Assembly (NCBI GenBank): GCA_025558095.1
Contig: JAIVFI010000040.1
Span: 248,001 to 312,000, forward strand
Length of the DNA stretch: 64,000 nucleotides
Source of the DNA: Hyaloraphidium curvatum
Lineage: Eukaryota; Monoblepharomycota; Hyaloraphidiomycetes; Hyaloraphidiales; Hyaloraphidiaceae
Reading direction: 5' to 3'
The stretch's first letter is position 1. The number at the start of each line of letters is the position of its first letter. A program made the position numbers and the translations under genes. Positions 19,048-30,121 of this stretch are shown one piece after another. The notes under the pieces are model-generated. The model was not told the DNA's origin, did no database searches, and was given only the letters and a program-made list of their open reading frames with translations.

Positions 19048-20580
19048 TCACAGCCTCGGGCTCCCGTTCGCCTGCACGGCCGTCCCATTCTGCGCCTCCT
19101 CCCCCTTCTGCTCGTCCGTCTCCTCGTCGATCCTGTCCATGCCCCTGCCCTCCTTATCTTCCTCCTCCTTGTCCCTCTTTTCCGCCTCGGGAAGCGGCAG
19201 CACCGCGTCGCCCTCCCCGGCAACGAGCACCGCGTCCCCGTCCAGCGTCTCGCCGACGAGGTAGCCCTCGTACTCCTTCGGAACCAGCCCGCGCGCAACC
19301 TCGGAGCCGAGGCGCAGCCGGAGGAAACCGAGGGCGGCCCGGTTCTGCGCCCTCGCCGCCTTCACCGGGTCCGCCTTGCCCGCCATCCCCGTGGCCCTGA
19401 TCAGGGTGGGAAGGAGCAGCGGCAGGTCGCTCGCGTTCTGGTGCGCGGTGTCGGGGAACGTGAGGAACGCCGAGTCGCGCTCCTGCGCCGGCATCGGGGA
19501 ACCCGGCATGAGGTGCGGGAAGAGGGCGTGGAGGCGGACGAGGTTGGCACGCCAGTGAAAGGAGGAAGAGTTGAGGCTCAGCAGGGGAACAGAAAGGCGG
19601 GTGTCGGCGGGAACGGCAAACATCCAGGCGTCCAGAAGGATGCCGCAGCGGAAGCGGGAGCCGAGGAGCGGGGAGCCGAGCACGTTGAGGGCGGTAGCGG
19701 CGCCGAAGCTATGGCCGGCCATGGCGGCGTTGGAGACGTCCAAGCGGCCCTTGAACTGCGACCAGTCGAACGCGTCTGCAGCCTGGCCCCCGGTAGCAGC
19801 TAGACCGCCGTCGTAGGTGCCAGCATCGAGCTTTTCGAGAAAGTCGAGGCACTGGCCAACCTGATCGGTGCGGAAGGCGAGCTGCGAGGAACGGAACAGC
19901 CGGGCCTTTTCCCACTCGGCCGCGTCCTCGAGCTTGAAAGGCGGGCGCCGGTAGTGGATCGGATACCGCCCCGAATCGATCGCCGTGGCGCACGCCGAAG
20001 AGTCGGAATGCTCGAGCGCAGCGACCACGAAACCGTAGCTCGCGAGGGTGCCGCAGAAGTAGCTGTACGTTGAGCGACAGCCCCCGAGGCCGTGGCTGAA
20101 CACGATGACCGGTAACTTGTCCATGCCGTTGGCGGGCGGCGCCAGCGGGGTCGACACCCAGTCCCAAGTCCAAGTGAGCGCGAACAGGGAGCGGAACGCG
20201 GCCGCGGCGAGCGACGCGGGCACGCCGATGAAGGATCCGTAGCCGCCGCCGTACAGGCCGGGCGGATCCGGCAGCCAGCCAGCCCTTTTGGCGCCCGGCG
20301 TTGGCTTTGTCGGGTAGAACAGCCGCACGGAAAAGCCCTCGACGGGGTGAATGGCCGAGGTCCAAAGCGCGGCGTCCGTGGCGGTTGCGGGCACCGACTC
20401 GGGCCGTGGCGCATCGGCGGCGGCGCAGCGCCGCGATGCAATGTGCTCGTGGTCGCGCACCGCGACCTCGTGCGGGCCTGGATACGCCGGCAGGTTGGGG
20501 GTGAAAAGGCGCGCCGCGCTGCCGACCAAGCGCGAGAGCAACGACGGAGACGTCGCGGAAGGCATGCTGGAGTCGCCCAT
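19048..20580 (-). CDS. Platelet-activating factor acetylhydrolase-like serine esterase
   Basis: Single-exon 510-aa alpha/beta hydrolase of the plasma/type II PAF-acetylhydrolase family, which cleaves short or oxidised sn-2 acyl chains of phospholipids. Hallmarks are VIVFSHGLGGCRSTYS (oxyanion loop), the nucleophile elbow AMAGHSFGAATAL (Ser near residue 290), GILLDAWMFAV with the acid residue and DTAHQNASDLP with the His. An N-terminal hydrophobic-free, Ser-rich start argues against secretion, matching intracellular fungal members. The last 60 residues are a charged low-complexity tail (EKRDKEEEDKEGRG). An alternative ATG five codons in is equally plausible. Confidence 0.8.
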   Translation of the reverse strand: MGDSSMPSATSPSLLSRLVGSAARLFTPNLPAYPGPHEVAVRDHEHIASRRCAAADAPRPESVPATATDAALWTSAIHPVEGFSVRLFYPTKPTPGAKRAGWLPDPPGLYGGGYGSFIGVPASLAAAAFRSLFALTWTWDWVSTPLAPPANGMDKLPVIVFSHGLGGCRSTYSYFCGTLASYGFVVAALEHSDSSACATAIDSGRYPIHYRRPPFKLEDAAEWEKARLFRSSQLAFRTDQVGQCLDFLEKLDAGTYDGGLAATGGQAADAFDWSQFKGRLDVSNAAMAGHSFGAATALNVLGSPLLGSRFRCGILLDAWMFAVPADTRLSVPLLSLNSSSFHWRANLVRLHALFPHLMPGSPMPAQERDSAFLTFPDTAHQNASDLPLLLPTLIRATGMAGKADPVKAARAQNRAALGFLRLRLGSEVARGLVPKEYEGYLVGETLDGDAVLVAGEGDAVLPLPEAEKRDKEEEDKEGRGMDRIDEETDEQKGEEAQNGTAVQANGSPRL

Positions 20581-20796
20581 GCGTTCGAGCGGAGCTTTGT
20601 TTCGTGTTTCCCGCTGTCACGAGCTGAGCGGGAAAACGTCGGCACTCGTCCCGCTCACTTCCATCTCCGCTCACGCGCAGAAGACTGCGCGAAGAGATGA
20701 TTCTGCAAAGGAATCTGGCCATTGATTGATGCCTGGACTGATTGACTGCCTCAGACACTCTATATTTTGCCTAGGACACTTCACACCCCGAGAACC

Positions 20797-22282
20797 TCAA
20801 AGCTTCGACTTGTTGACGAGCCCGGCGAGGTTGGTGAGCACCTTCTGAGCACCGGAAACCATCTCCTGGACGATATCAGCTGCAGACTTAACGTCCTCGA
20901 TGTTTCCAGCGACCTGACCCTGTTGCCGGACGGGCGTTAGCTCAAGTTGGGCACGCCCAGTACCCGGACCCACCATAAGCATGGGCTGGAAGTCGATCAT
21001 CTGCTGCGGCGTAAGCTCCTTGCCGCCAGTGGTCATCTTCTCGACGAGGTCCTGGTGCGGCAGAACGCCGGCGCCGGTGAGGCGCTTGATGTCCTCCTGC
21101 TTGGTCTCTTCCCACTCCTTGACGTCTGGAAAATGGGGGGGCGGTTAGTCGGGCCGGGGTCGGATTGGGAGACAGGTTCGCCGTACAGGGAGTCGCGAAG
21201 ACGCGCATGGGGCGGCCGGTGTAGATGACGGTGCGGACAGTGTCGTGGTGGGTGGCCTTGATGACGTGCTGCTGGTGCCTCGGGCTCGCGCCGGCCTCCT
21301 TCGCATTGACAAAGCGGGTGCCGACCCACACGCCGGCAGCGCCGAGGGCGAGGGCCATGGCGAGGCCGCGGCCGTCGCCGATGCCGCCAGCGCCGACGAC
21401 GATGATGTCCTTGCCGGTCAGCGGGCTCTTCTTGCCCTTGCAGATGTCCACGACCTTGGGGATCAGAACGGAGGTGGCGACCTCGCCTGCACATCACGTC
21501 AGAACTCGTCAATTGCGTTGCCCGCAAAGACCAACCGGTGTGGCCGCCGCCCTCGGAGCCCTGGGCGCAGATGATGTCGACGCCGACGTCGAGCGCCTTG
21601 AGCGCGTGCTTGGCGGCACCGATCATGTTCATGACGGGGATGCCGGCAGCGTGGAGCTTGTCTACGGCCCACTTGGGGGGCACGCCGACGGCCGAGACGA
21701 AGAGCTTGCACTTCTCCTCGATCATGATGTCGACGAGCTCGGGGAGGGTGCCGCCTAGACGGAGGATCGGCAAGGGTCAGCGCGCCGCAATGGCTACATA
21801 TGGAGCGACCAATGCCCACCGGTGTAGTCCTTGTTGGTCTTGCGGGCGTTGCCGCCGACCTGGGGCAGGAGAAGGTCAATGCCCCAGGGCAGGTTGGGGT
21901 TCTTGAGCTCGGCCTTGATCTCCTTGATCTGGCGCCTCACTGCAGGTGCCCATCCATCAGCGATGCTTCCAGCACATCCGGTGCCGAGGAACCCACGCAT
22001 GGCGGGGGTGAACGAGACACCACCGAGCACACCGATGCCGCCGGCGTTCGAGACGGCCTGTCGGGAACAATCGCAGTCAGGACGCCGTCGGACACGAACC
22101 AGCAACAGCGGATGACGTACAGCGACGAGCTCAGCACCGGCGACGGCACCCATGCCGGCAAGCATAATCTGCGGGGACGGCGGATCAGACGGGAAACAAA
22201 GCCGAACCGGGGCCGAACGCACCGGGTGCTCCATCCCGAAGAGGTCCGTGAGGGGAGTGCGGATGCTGGGAGTGACCGACAT
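20797..22282 (-). CDS. Nitronate monooxygenase family protein (NMO 1)
   Basis: FMN-dependent TIM-barrel oxygenase of the 2-nitropropane dioxygenase family, oxidising nitronates such as propionate 3-nitronate. Eight exons (minus strand): 22282-22223, 22168-22121, 22057-21997, 21939-21820, 21754-21536, 21486-21187, 21125-20974 and 20919-20797; 360 aa, all in frame. Markers: IMLAGMGAVAGAELVA, SNAGGIGVLGGVSF, DLLLPQVGGNARKTNKDYTG, AQGSEGGGHTG with the conserved His, VVGAGGIGDGRGLAMALALGA for FMN phosphate binding and GRPMRVFATPYVKEWE. It is a paralogue of the gene at 26837-28066 but has four additional introns in its N-terminal half. It starts 610 bp from the divergently transcribed CMD-like gene. 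Confidence 0.9.
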
Positions 22283-22892
22283 GGCGGGCGATGTCTGTTC
22301 CCAGCGAGCGGGGCGCGGCGGGGGAGATGCGGCGTGGGAGGCGGGTCGGCGTTCGGCCCGGGGCGGCGGCGGCAGGCGGTGAGGGGACCGGCGGGGGACG
22401 CCGCGGGACCGCGATGGAGACGTACAAAGTTCGAAGATAGGATGCCGAAGACTCAAGAACGACCAGCGACGCGGCAGTCGGGGAGTGAAGAGAAGCAAGG
22501 GATGTCCGGCCGCACGTTTACCCGCGCGCGTTTCGTTCTTCTCGGGCTCTGCCCGAAACCGAACCCAATCCACGCTGCATCCCATCTGGATCAGCGCTTT
22601 GCCGACCAGCAGAGGCTCTTTGCGAACTTTTCAGAATCCACAGGCGGCTTTGAAACTCCATCCACAGGCCTAGAGCCGGGCAAAGTGTGTAGGCTGTCAA
22701 TCGCAGCAGACGGTCCTCGAACGCTACAGATAATACTTGTCGGAGGTATTCACATCATTTGCATTTGTTTTCTTAGCCGGAAAGCCGGCTGTTCGTCCTC
22801 GATCGCGGGTACGGCGCGGGCACGGCGGTGATTGTCGCACGCCGGAACTTCCGTTGTCTCCCACATCATTCCGTCGGACCGCAATCACAATA
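22283..22892. promoter_or_regulatory. Divergent intergenic region between NMO 1 and the CMD-like gene
   Basis: 610 bp separating two divergent start codons; no coding segment, RNA or repeat recognised. Both promoters must lie here, so shared regulation is possible. An AT-richer stretch at about 22690-22765 (CAGATAATACTTGTC, TCATTTGCATTTG) is the best candidate core-promoter side for the CMD-like gene. Confidence 0.35.
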
Positions 22893-23640
22893 ATGGCGTC
22901 AAAGCCTACGCGTCTCGACATGACAAAGCTTCCGTCGTGGGGCAAGCGCTTTCCCCCCGCCGATGGAGATCGCGGAACGCCGGAACAGCGTGAAGCGCTA
23001 GACAAGATGTTCTCGGTCGGCCGGAGGAATACCATCTTTGGGCCCACGTCGGCGCTGCTCCGGTCGCCGCAGATGATGCTGCGGGCACAGGCATTCTCGG
23101 ATTTCGTGTCAGGGTTCGGCGACCCGAGTAGCAAGGTCCCTGCCAACCTCCGCGAGATTGTCGTCCTCATGACGGGCGTGTTGTGGTTCGATCATTCGCG
23201 ATCTTCGGTTTGCAGCTCTGACATGACACGTGTCGTAACAGGGAGGCCGAATTCGAGGTCTACGCTCATGAGGTGATGGGGCGAGCGGCCGGCTTGTCTG
23301 AGGACACGATCGAGGCATTGCTGGCGGGCAAAAGGCCGCCAAAAATGGATGCCACCGAGACGGCGGTGTGGACTTTCTTCCGTGAACTGCTGTACGACCA
23401 CCGAGTCTCGGACGAGACTGTCGCCGCTGCACGCAAGGCGCTCGGGGGGGACAAGGAGATCATGGAGCTCGTTGGGCTGTCGAGCTACTACACGCTGGTG
23501 AGCTTCTCGCTCAACATCGACGAGATGCCGCTTCCAGGTTAGTTTCGCGTGGGTGCTTCTCGGATGGGCCGTTCACGGTGCCTCCTCTGCCATAAGCGGG
23601 CGCGCAGCAGCGCTTCAAGAAGGACAAGAGCAAACTCTGA
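22893..23640 (+). CDS. Carboxymuconolactone decarboxylase (CMD/AhpD)-like protein
   Basis: Three exons, 22893-23179, 23242-23537 and 23597-23640, give about 208 aa ending FKKDKSKL. The first junction could instead be 23177/23246, shortening the protein by two residues. The core VPANLREIVVLMTG, then EAEFEVYAHEVMGRAAGLSEDTIEALLAGKRP, is the CMD-like helical repeat with its conserved Glu and His; the CxxC of AhpD peroxidases is absent, so peroxidase activity is unlikely. Fungal relatives act as decarboxylases or cyclases in aromatic catabolism and polyketide tailoring; the reaction here is not known. It stands between a nitronate monooxygenase and an FMN oxidase. Confidence 0.75.
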
Positions 23641-23811
23641 GCCCGTCAAACGCAGACCCTTGTAAATTTCCATCCGATTGAAGCACTACCTCCTCCAATA
23701 ATGATGCCGATCTACGTCGTGATACGCGACGCGCGATCGGCGCTCCAAACGGAGCAACACCATACGCCCGGATTATCTCCCACGACCCCCGTCCGCGGGA
23801 AGATCGACTGA

Positions 23812-25166
23812 ATGTCGAGCAAACCATCTCCGCGTGTATCCGTCCGAATCGATTTTGGCCCCGAATCGGCTTCCGGCCGCGATGCACCTGTTGCGGACGC
23901 GGCAACGGAGGACCTGACAAACCCCGTCTGCATTCGCGACTTCGAGCTCTGGGCGTCGCGAAACACGCCGTACGCGACATGGGCGTACTGGTCGGCCGTA
24001 GCCCTGGACGGGGTGACTTATCGCCTGAATCTTTCGGCCTTTGACGCTCTGCGGATCCTGCCCCGAGTAATGCGCGATGTTTCCCGGATCGACACTCGGA
24101 CGCGGCCCATATTCGGGCGCTACGTCTTTTCGAATCCGATTGGGATCAGCCCTACTTCGGAGATGAAGCTCGCCCACGAGGATGGAGAGCGAGGAGCAGC
24201 GCGGGCGGCGGCCAGAAGGGGTGTGCCTCAAATCATGAGCACTATGACAACGATGGGCTTCGAAGAAGTAGCAGGAGGCGCCCGAGAGGTGCTTGGAGAC
24301 TTTCGCGGCTCTCACGGAGAGGTTCCAACGTGCTGGTTCCAGCTTTATCTCGGCAAGGACTGGGAAGACACCGCGCGCTTGATCAAGGGGGCAGAAGAGG
24401 CCGGCTACGCCGCTGTTGTCGTGACGGTCGACTTTCCGAAGTGGGGTCGCCGGCTCCACGCCCTCCGCGAACCCTTTGTTATGCCCGAAGGTATGACGCA
24501 CGCCCTCAAGGCTGCACCGGCAAAGGTGCTCCCTGGGCGCGCGACGGATGACGATTCGCTAGCCGCGTCGAAGGAGGTTTCGCTGCTAGAGACAATGACA
24601 TGGGAGCGGGACATACCTATGCTGAGGAAGATCACGAAACTGCCCATCGTGCTGAAGGGGATAATGCATCCGGCGGATGCAGTCAAAGCAATGGAAGTCG
24701 GTGTCGAGGGCATCGTCGTCTCCAATCGTGAGTCTATGCTGTCTCGCGTGCCATGTTCGCTGCTCACCGACTATCTCCAGATGGTGCACGACAGCTTGAC
24801 ACGGTCCCGGCAACGATCGAAGCCCTCCCCCACATCGTCCATGCCCTCCGAACTCGAGTAAAGTCTTCGGGACTCCTTCAACCCCACGTCTTTCTCGATG
24901 GCGGCATCCGGCGCGGTACGGACGTGTTCAAGGCACTCGCTTTTGGTGCCGAGCTCGTTTTTCTTGGGCGGCCGTCGCTGTGGTCTCTGCGGTGGGGCGG
25001 AGAAGCGGGAGTTTCCAAGATGCTCGAGCTTCTGGACGAGGAGCTGAGGAACGCGATGGCCTTGGCTGGGCTGGCCCGTCTGGAGGAAGTGGACGAGATG
25101 TGCGTGGTGTGGGAGCATGAAATCCGGGCCCGACCCGGCCGAGGACCATTGAGTCCGGGATTGTGA
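23812..25166 (+). CDS. FMN-dependent alpha-hydroxy acid oxidase/dehydrogenase
   Basis: Two exons (23812-24727, 24781-25166) give a 433-aa TIM-barrel flavoenzyme of the glycolate oxidase/L-lactate oxidase/flavocytochrome b2 family. Visible features: GISPTSEMKLAHEDGERGAARAA, IMSTMTTMGFEEVA, WFQLYLGKDWEDT, VVVTVDFPKWGRR, LPIVLKGIMHPADAVKA (FMN-binding Lys), VSNHGARQLD with the catalytic His-Gly-x-Arg (formed only after splicing) and FLDGGIRRGTDVFKALAFGA. No cytochrome b5 domain precedes the barrel, so it is not a flavocytochrome b2. N-terminal 40 residues are unlike the family and lack a clear presequence. Substrate (lactate, glycolate, mandelate or long-chain hydroxy acid) cannot be told. Confidence 0.85.
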
Positions 25167-25442
25167 GTTGTGGAAGAAGTAAACTGCTGGTTGCTTGTGT
25201 TGGTGTGGAACGATGACTGTCCCAGCGTTGAAAAGCCTGGTTCTGGTTTCTAGACTCTGATTCTCTGAAAAAGCCTTGGCATCGACTCTGCAAAAACCTT
25301 GGTATCGAATCGCTGCTCCAGATTCCAAACCACATTTGTATTGCTTCATTACAGCTTCCCCTTCTGGTTCTTGGGCCCGCGCAACTCCACCAGGAAAGGC
25401 TGTTTTGCGACGTCAGATCAATCGACGGGCAGACAACGCGTC
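25167..25442. other. Convergent intergenic gap with short imperfect repeats
   Basis: Between the stop codons of the FMN oxidase and crotonase 2. It contains near-copies of AAAGCCTTGGCATCGACTC and AAAACCTTGGTATCGAATC in tandem at about 25270-25310, plus AAAGCCTGGTT just before. No gene is seen. Confidence 0.5.
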
Positions 25443-26648
25443 CTAACCGACCTCGAACTCCTCCAGGTTCTTGACGGGCACGTCCGGCCAGTTCTTGCCC
25501 GTCGGGTCGTTGGTGTTGACGTGCCGATACCAAGGCCAAATCTGAGGCATCCCGTACTCTCCACCGTTGGAACCGTTGCCGACCTTGGTGACATTGCCCA
25601 CGAACTTGGGATCGCGCTTCTCCAAGAAGCTCGCGACGCCCTCCTTGCTGTCCGGACCCGTTCCCACGTGCCACAGGGCAGCAGAATCCAGGAGGTGCTG
25701 CCCATCCGCCGAACCCGCGTCGTGCCACACAAGATCCTTCGTCAGTGCGATCGAGACGGGCGAGCAGTGGGTGGCGATCATCCGCGCGAGCTCCTTGGCA
25801 GCAGGGAGGACCTGCTCGGGGGTGTCGACGAGGGTGTGGAACAGGCCGTCGAAGAGGCGGTGGGAGGCAGGGAGGACTGCCAAGAGGGAACGTGTTGAGT
25901 GAAGTCGAAGATGGAAAGAACAGTTGTTGGAGCCCACCCTCGCCGGTCAAGAAGAGGGACAGAGTCCGCGACTTGCCGATCAGCTGCGGCAAGTAGTAGG
26001 AGCTGCAGGCATCCGGAACAATACCTGATCCCGTTTCATGTCGTCAGTTTGGCCCGAAGCAGTCCACTGACGCCCCAACCTCTCCTCGCGAACACGAAAC
26101 CGATCTTGGCATCCTTCCACGCCACTCTTATGTCGCACGGGAGGGTAACTGTTATTCCAGCGCCCACTGCTGGCCCGTTGATCGCCGCAATGACTGGCTT
26201 GGTGAAGTGGGAGATGGCGACGACGCCGCGGCCCGTTCCGTCCCGGTGCGCGTGCTGCGTCACGGCCGAGTAATCAAAGGCCTTGGCACCCGCAGTATGA
26301 AACGAGGCTCCAGCAGCAAAAGCTCGGCCACGACCAGTGAGAATGACGGCTTTGACGCGGTCGTCGCGCTCGAGCATCCAGAAGGCCTTGATGTACTCGA
26401 GAGTCTGGAGCTTCGTCACGGCGTCTGGAGCGGCGTACGGTCCCCAAACAGACCCAAAAAACATAATGAGCATGATCCAGGCGAAGCGGGAGAGGAACCG
26501 GGACGATTCAGAGCCGGGAGACGGAGGGAGACGCTGGAGCCAACGCACTCAGTCTCTCCGGCCTGTCGAACCAGATAATGGCAATCGACCCGTCGAGCTC
26601 GATGCTAATGTCTCTGAAGTCTTCCGCAGCATAGTCAAAGTCGGGCAT
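25443..26648 (-). CDS. Enoyl-CoA hydratase/isomerase family protein (crotonase 2)
   Basis: Four exons (minus): 26648-26549, 26424-26080, 26024-25938 and 25876-25443; 321 aa. The first splice creates the canonical RPERLNAV. Other features: ILTGRGRAFAAGASF (oxyanion block 1, with Ala in place of the usual Cys), AAINGPAVGAGITVTLPCDIR (block 2) and [28 protein letters not shown]. The C-terminal half (LVWHDAGSADGQHLLDS) parallels the other two crotonases. A 45-nt in-frame segment near 25555 with GT/AG ends might be a further intron. It is convergent with the FMN oxidase and is followed downstream on the same strand by none; NMO 2 lies upstream on the same strand. Confidence 0.85.
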
Positions 26649-26836
26649 TTTGGGCTCAGGAAGGCGCAAGGAGGCGAGGAACTCGGCAATGTTTACGCGG
26701 CCGCCGACGCTGCGCGCCCCCAGCCAGACCGGGCCCCCAAGGCTAACCTCTTCGGATCACTTCCACCTAATCATCACGTCGAGACTTTGTGTGCTCACGA
26801 CCGTACCGCGACTTCTTTGCACCGTACAAGAACAGC

Positions 26837-28066
26837 CTAAAGCTTCGCGACAGAACCACTCATCCGCTTGATGGAAGCCACCGCATCCCGCATCATGTTC
26901 TCTACGATGGCCTTTGCCGGCAGGACGTCGCTTATGTTGCCTGCAGCTTGCCCTAATGCGCCCCATCAGAAGTCAACGAAAGAGCCCGGAGGGCGATCAG
27001 AACCGCTTACCCATGATGAGCGGCATCGTCTCGATCATCTGCTCCGGCGTCGGCTCCTTGCCCGTCTTTTTCAGCTCGTCCATGGTGTACATGTGGGGGA
27101 CGTGGCCTTGCCCGGTGAGGCGAGCGATGTCGCCGGCCCGCTTGGATTCCCCTGAAGAGGGCGAGAGTCAGCGGCTGCACCCAAGACATGGAGACACACC
27201 CACAGTTGTCGACGTAGGGCGTCCTGAGCACGCGCATCGGCCGCCCGCTGTAGATCAGCGTCCGCACCGTGTCCCCGTGCTCCGCCTTGATGATGGCCTC
27301 CTGGAAGCGCTTCGACACCGAAGCCTCCTTGCTGTTCACAAACCGCGTGCCGACCCAGACCCCCGACGCCCCCAGGGCCAGGGCCATGGCGAGCCCGCGC
27401 CCGTCCGCGATGCCACCGGCGCCGACCACGACGACGTCCTTGCCCGTCAGGGGCGACTTGGTGCCGCGGCACAGGTCGACGACCTTGGGGATGAGGACGC
27501 TCGTGGAGATGTCGCCTGCAGGTCCGCTTCAGCTTTCCGATCTCGTTGACGCCGGAAAAAAACGCACCGGTGTGACCGCCGGCTTCGGAGCCCTGCGCGC
27601 AGATGAGGTCCACGCCGACGGAAAGCGCCTTGGGGACGTGTTTGGGCGCGCCGATCATGTTCATGACGGGGATGCCGGCCTTGTGGAGCTTCTCGACCGC
27701 CCATTGCGGCGGGATGCCGACGGCAGACACGAACAGCCTGCACTTCTCCTCGATCATGATGTCGATGAGCTCGCCGAGCTTGCCCTGCGTGTAGTCCTTG
27801 TTGGTCTTGCGCGCGTTGCCGCCGACCTGGGGGAGCAGGAGGTCGACGCCCCACGGGGCGTTTTTGTCTTCCAGATACGACTTGAGCTCTTTTATGTTGC
27901 GGCGGAGCATGTCCGGAGCGAACGAGACGCCGCCGATGACTCCAATGCCCCCGGCGTTGGTCACCGCGGCAGCGAGCTCGGGGCCCGCCACGTTGCCCAT
28001 GCCGGCGAGCATGATGGGCACCTTGATGCCGAACAGGTCGGTCAGGGGCGTCCTGATGGTCTCCAT
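26837..28066 (-). CDS. Nitronate monooxygenase family protein (NMO 2)
   Basis: Four exons (minus): 28066-27568, 27515-27204, 27151-27011 and 26952-26837; 355 aa. Same architecture as NMO 1: IMLAGMGNVAGPELAAAVTN, GGIGVIGGVSFAPDML, DLLLPQVGGNARKTNKDY, CAQGSEAGGHTG with the conserved His, VVGAGGIADGRGLAMALALGA, GRPMRVLRTPYVDNW. The intron after GGHTG sits at the identical codon phase as in NMO 1; the next two are within a few codons. The product ends RMSGSVAKL, which, like NMO 1 ending NKSKL, resembles a weak peroxisomal (SKL-like) targeting signal. It probably detoxifies nitronates; the duplicate may have a different substrate range. Confidence 0.9.
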
Positions 28067-28652
28067 GACGAGAGCTGGTCGTGCCGGTGCGGGATTTCCC
28101 GGTCGGGGAGACAGTGAGACCGGCGGGTCTCCTAGTGCAGGACGGACCCGAGCGCACCGGTGATCTTCAAGAGAGGAAAATCCGAGTACGGAGACTGTGC
28201 CAGAAGGCGCTAAACGCGGGCAACGAGCTAACGGAGTCGGAGTGGTCCGGCGCCAATGTCGAGCCGCGCACTTGCCACCGAGGCAAGGACCAGTGGGCCG
28301 AGTCATCTTTCCGTCGATTGAGCTGCAAATCATCCGAATGAAGCATCAAGATCGATCCAAGCAAAGTGTTGGAGAGCAGTTAGATGGGATTCTTGCCGCT
28401 TTTTATTACCCCTGTCTTCTAGTCTTGTTGGACGAGAGCGATCCGGCCTTCCGATAGAGCCACAGCGCAGCTAGTGCCATCCGGTCAAGCGTGTGGAAAA
28501 TCACTTGTTCGAATGAAGCCAGTCCATTGATCTAAAGGATGACTCCATGTCGTCTGGCGTCTCGATGGAAGTGGGGTTCAACCAGGGACTCAGGGTCTGT
28601 CACCGACTGCCGCCCGCTAGGGGACGCCGCTATCCTCGCCAGCATCCCACCC
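28067..28652. promoter_or_regulatory. Divergent intergenic region between NMO 2 and GH16 genes
   Basis: 586 bp without a recognisable gene. The GH16 frame is open back to an ATG at 28539, so part of this stretch may be coding; otherwise it should contain the two promoters. A separate upstream exon carrying a signal peptide for the GH16 protein could also hide here, but I could not identify one. Confidence 0.35.
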
Positions 28653-30121
28653 ATGGCGCCGCCGACCGCCGGCCTGCGGCTGTGGCTCGATGCGGCGGAC
28701 GCCGCGACGCTGACCGTCGCCGACGGCAAAGTGACGCAGTGGAAGGACAAGTCGCCGGACGGGCGGGCTGCGATGCCGCGCGGCCCCGGCGCCGCGGCGG
28801 TCGCGGCGGGCGCGCTCGGCGGGCTGCCGGTCGTGCGGCTCGCCGGCGGCACCGCGTTCGACGTGCCCGAGATCAGGCCGGCCGCCGGCCCGGCGGCCGT
28901 CTTTGCCGTCGTCCAGCGCCTGCCCGAGCAGGCGTCCGACGCGCAGTGGCAGCGCGTCCTGTCGGTGCCGGGCCCGGAGTCCGACACCAAGGCCCCCGGC
29001 TTCTGCATGACCGGCGACGCCAAGGGAACCGGCAAGGAGTTCGCCGCGACGATCATGTCGACTTCGAATCAGTCCGTGGTCCTGGCAGCCCTCGCAATCG
29101 GCGGCCAGCGTAAAGGCAACGGCCAGTTCCTCAAGGGCGACATCGCCGAAGTTCTCATCTACGATCGCACGTTCCTGACGTGGGACGAGAGTCATCAGGT
29201 GATCGAGTACCTGAGCACCAAGTGGGGCATCGCTCTCGGGGCGGAGGACCGCAACTGGACCCGTGCCGGGCCCCTCGGCGATCTGCCCCAGCGCACTTCA
29301 GACGTGCTGCCGCTTTCGGACCAGGCCAATGCCGGCGGCTGGGTGCGCTACGACGCGATGTGGGACGAGTTCGACGGCCCGGCGCTCGATGCGGCGAAAT
29401 GGCGGCCCTCCTTACCGTGGTGGCAAGGTCGTCCGCCGGCCTGGTTCGATCCCAAGAACGTGGCCGTGCAAGAGAGCTGCCTGACGCTCACCATGAAAAA
29501 GGACAACCCGCCCGAGATGCCCAAGGACGGCGGGTACAAGGACTACACGAGCGCCATCGTCTCGAGCCTGACCTCGGTCTTGTATGGCTACTTCGAGGTC
29601 CGCGCCAAGCCCATGCGCTCCGCAGGATCGAGCTCGTTCTGGTGGGTGCCCGGCGCTCCGAAATTGCGTCCGTAGCACCCCCTAATGTTCGGCTCAGGTT
29701 CCAGTGCGCGCCCGAAGATAAGCCCAAGGATTTCAAGGAGATGGTCTGCGGCAACGAGATCGACGTCTACGAGATGGGCGGCGGCGCCCCCGGCTACGAG
29801 CAAAAGTACAACATGAACGCCCACGCCACCCGCCCCAAGGGCGGCGGCACCTGCGAGAGCTTCGGCTGCGGCGGGTGTTGGGTCGCGCCGTTCAAGCTCG
29901 CGGACGACTTCCACGTCTACGCGCTCGAGTGGGACGACAAGTGGATGACGTACTACGTCGACGGGGTGGTGGTGCGCAAGGCAGAGAACCAGTGCTGGCA
30001 CTTCCCGCAGCGCATGATCTTTGACAGCGAGACCATGCCGACCTGGCTCGGGATGCCGAAGGACGAGGACCTGCCGTCGACCTACTACGTGGACTACGTC
30101 CGCGCCTGGAAGAAGCCTTGA
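28653..30121 (+). CDS. Glycoside hydrolase family 16 protein with N-terminal ConA-like lectin domain
   Basis: Two exons, 28653-29641 and 29698-30121; 470 aa. Residues about 1-200 form a laminin-G/concanavalin-like module (GLRLWLDAADAATLTV, VLIYDRTFLTWDE) of the sort attached to bacterial polysaccharidases. The GH16 jelly roll begins near residue 230 (YDAMWDEFDGPALDAAKW) and carries the catalytic motif EIDVYE (E-x-D-x-x-E), formed after splicing, plus FHVYALEWDDKWMTYYVDGV. GH16 enzymes cut beta-1,3/1,4-glucans, agarose, carrageenan or porphyran; the arrangement is most like agarase-type members. No signal peptide is evident at either candidate start (28539 or 28653), which is odd for such an enzyme and suggests a missed first exon. 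Confidence 0.75.
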
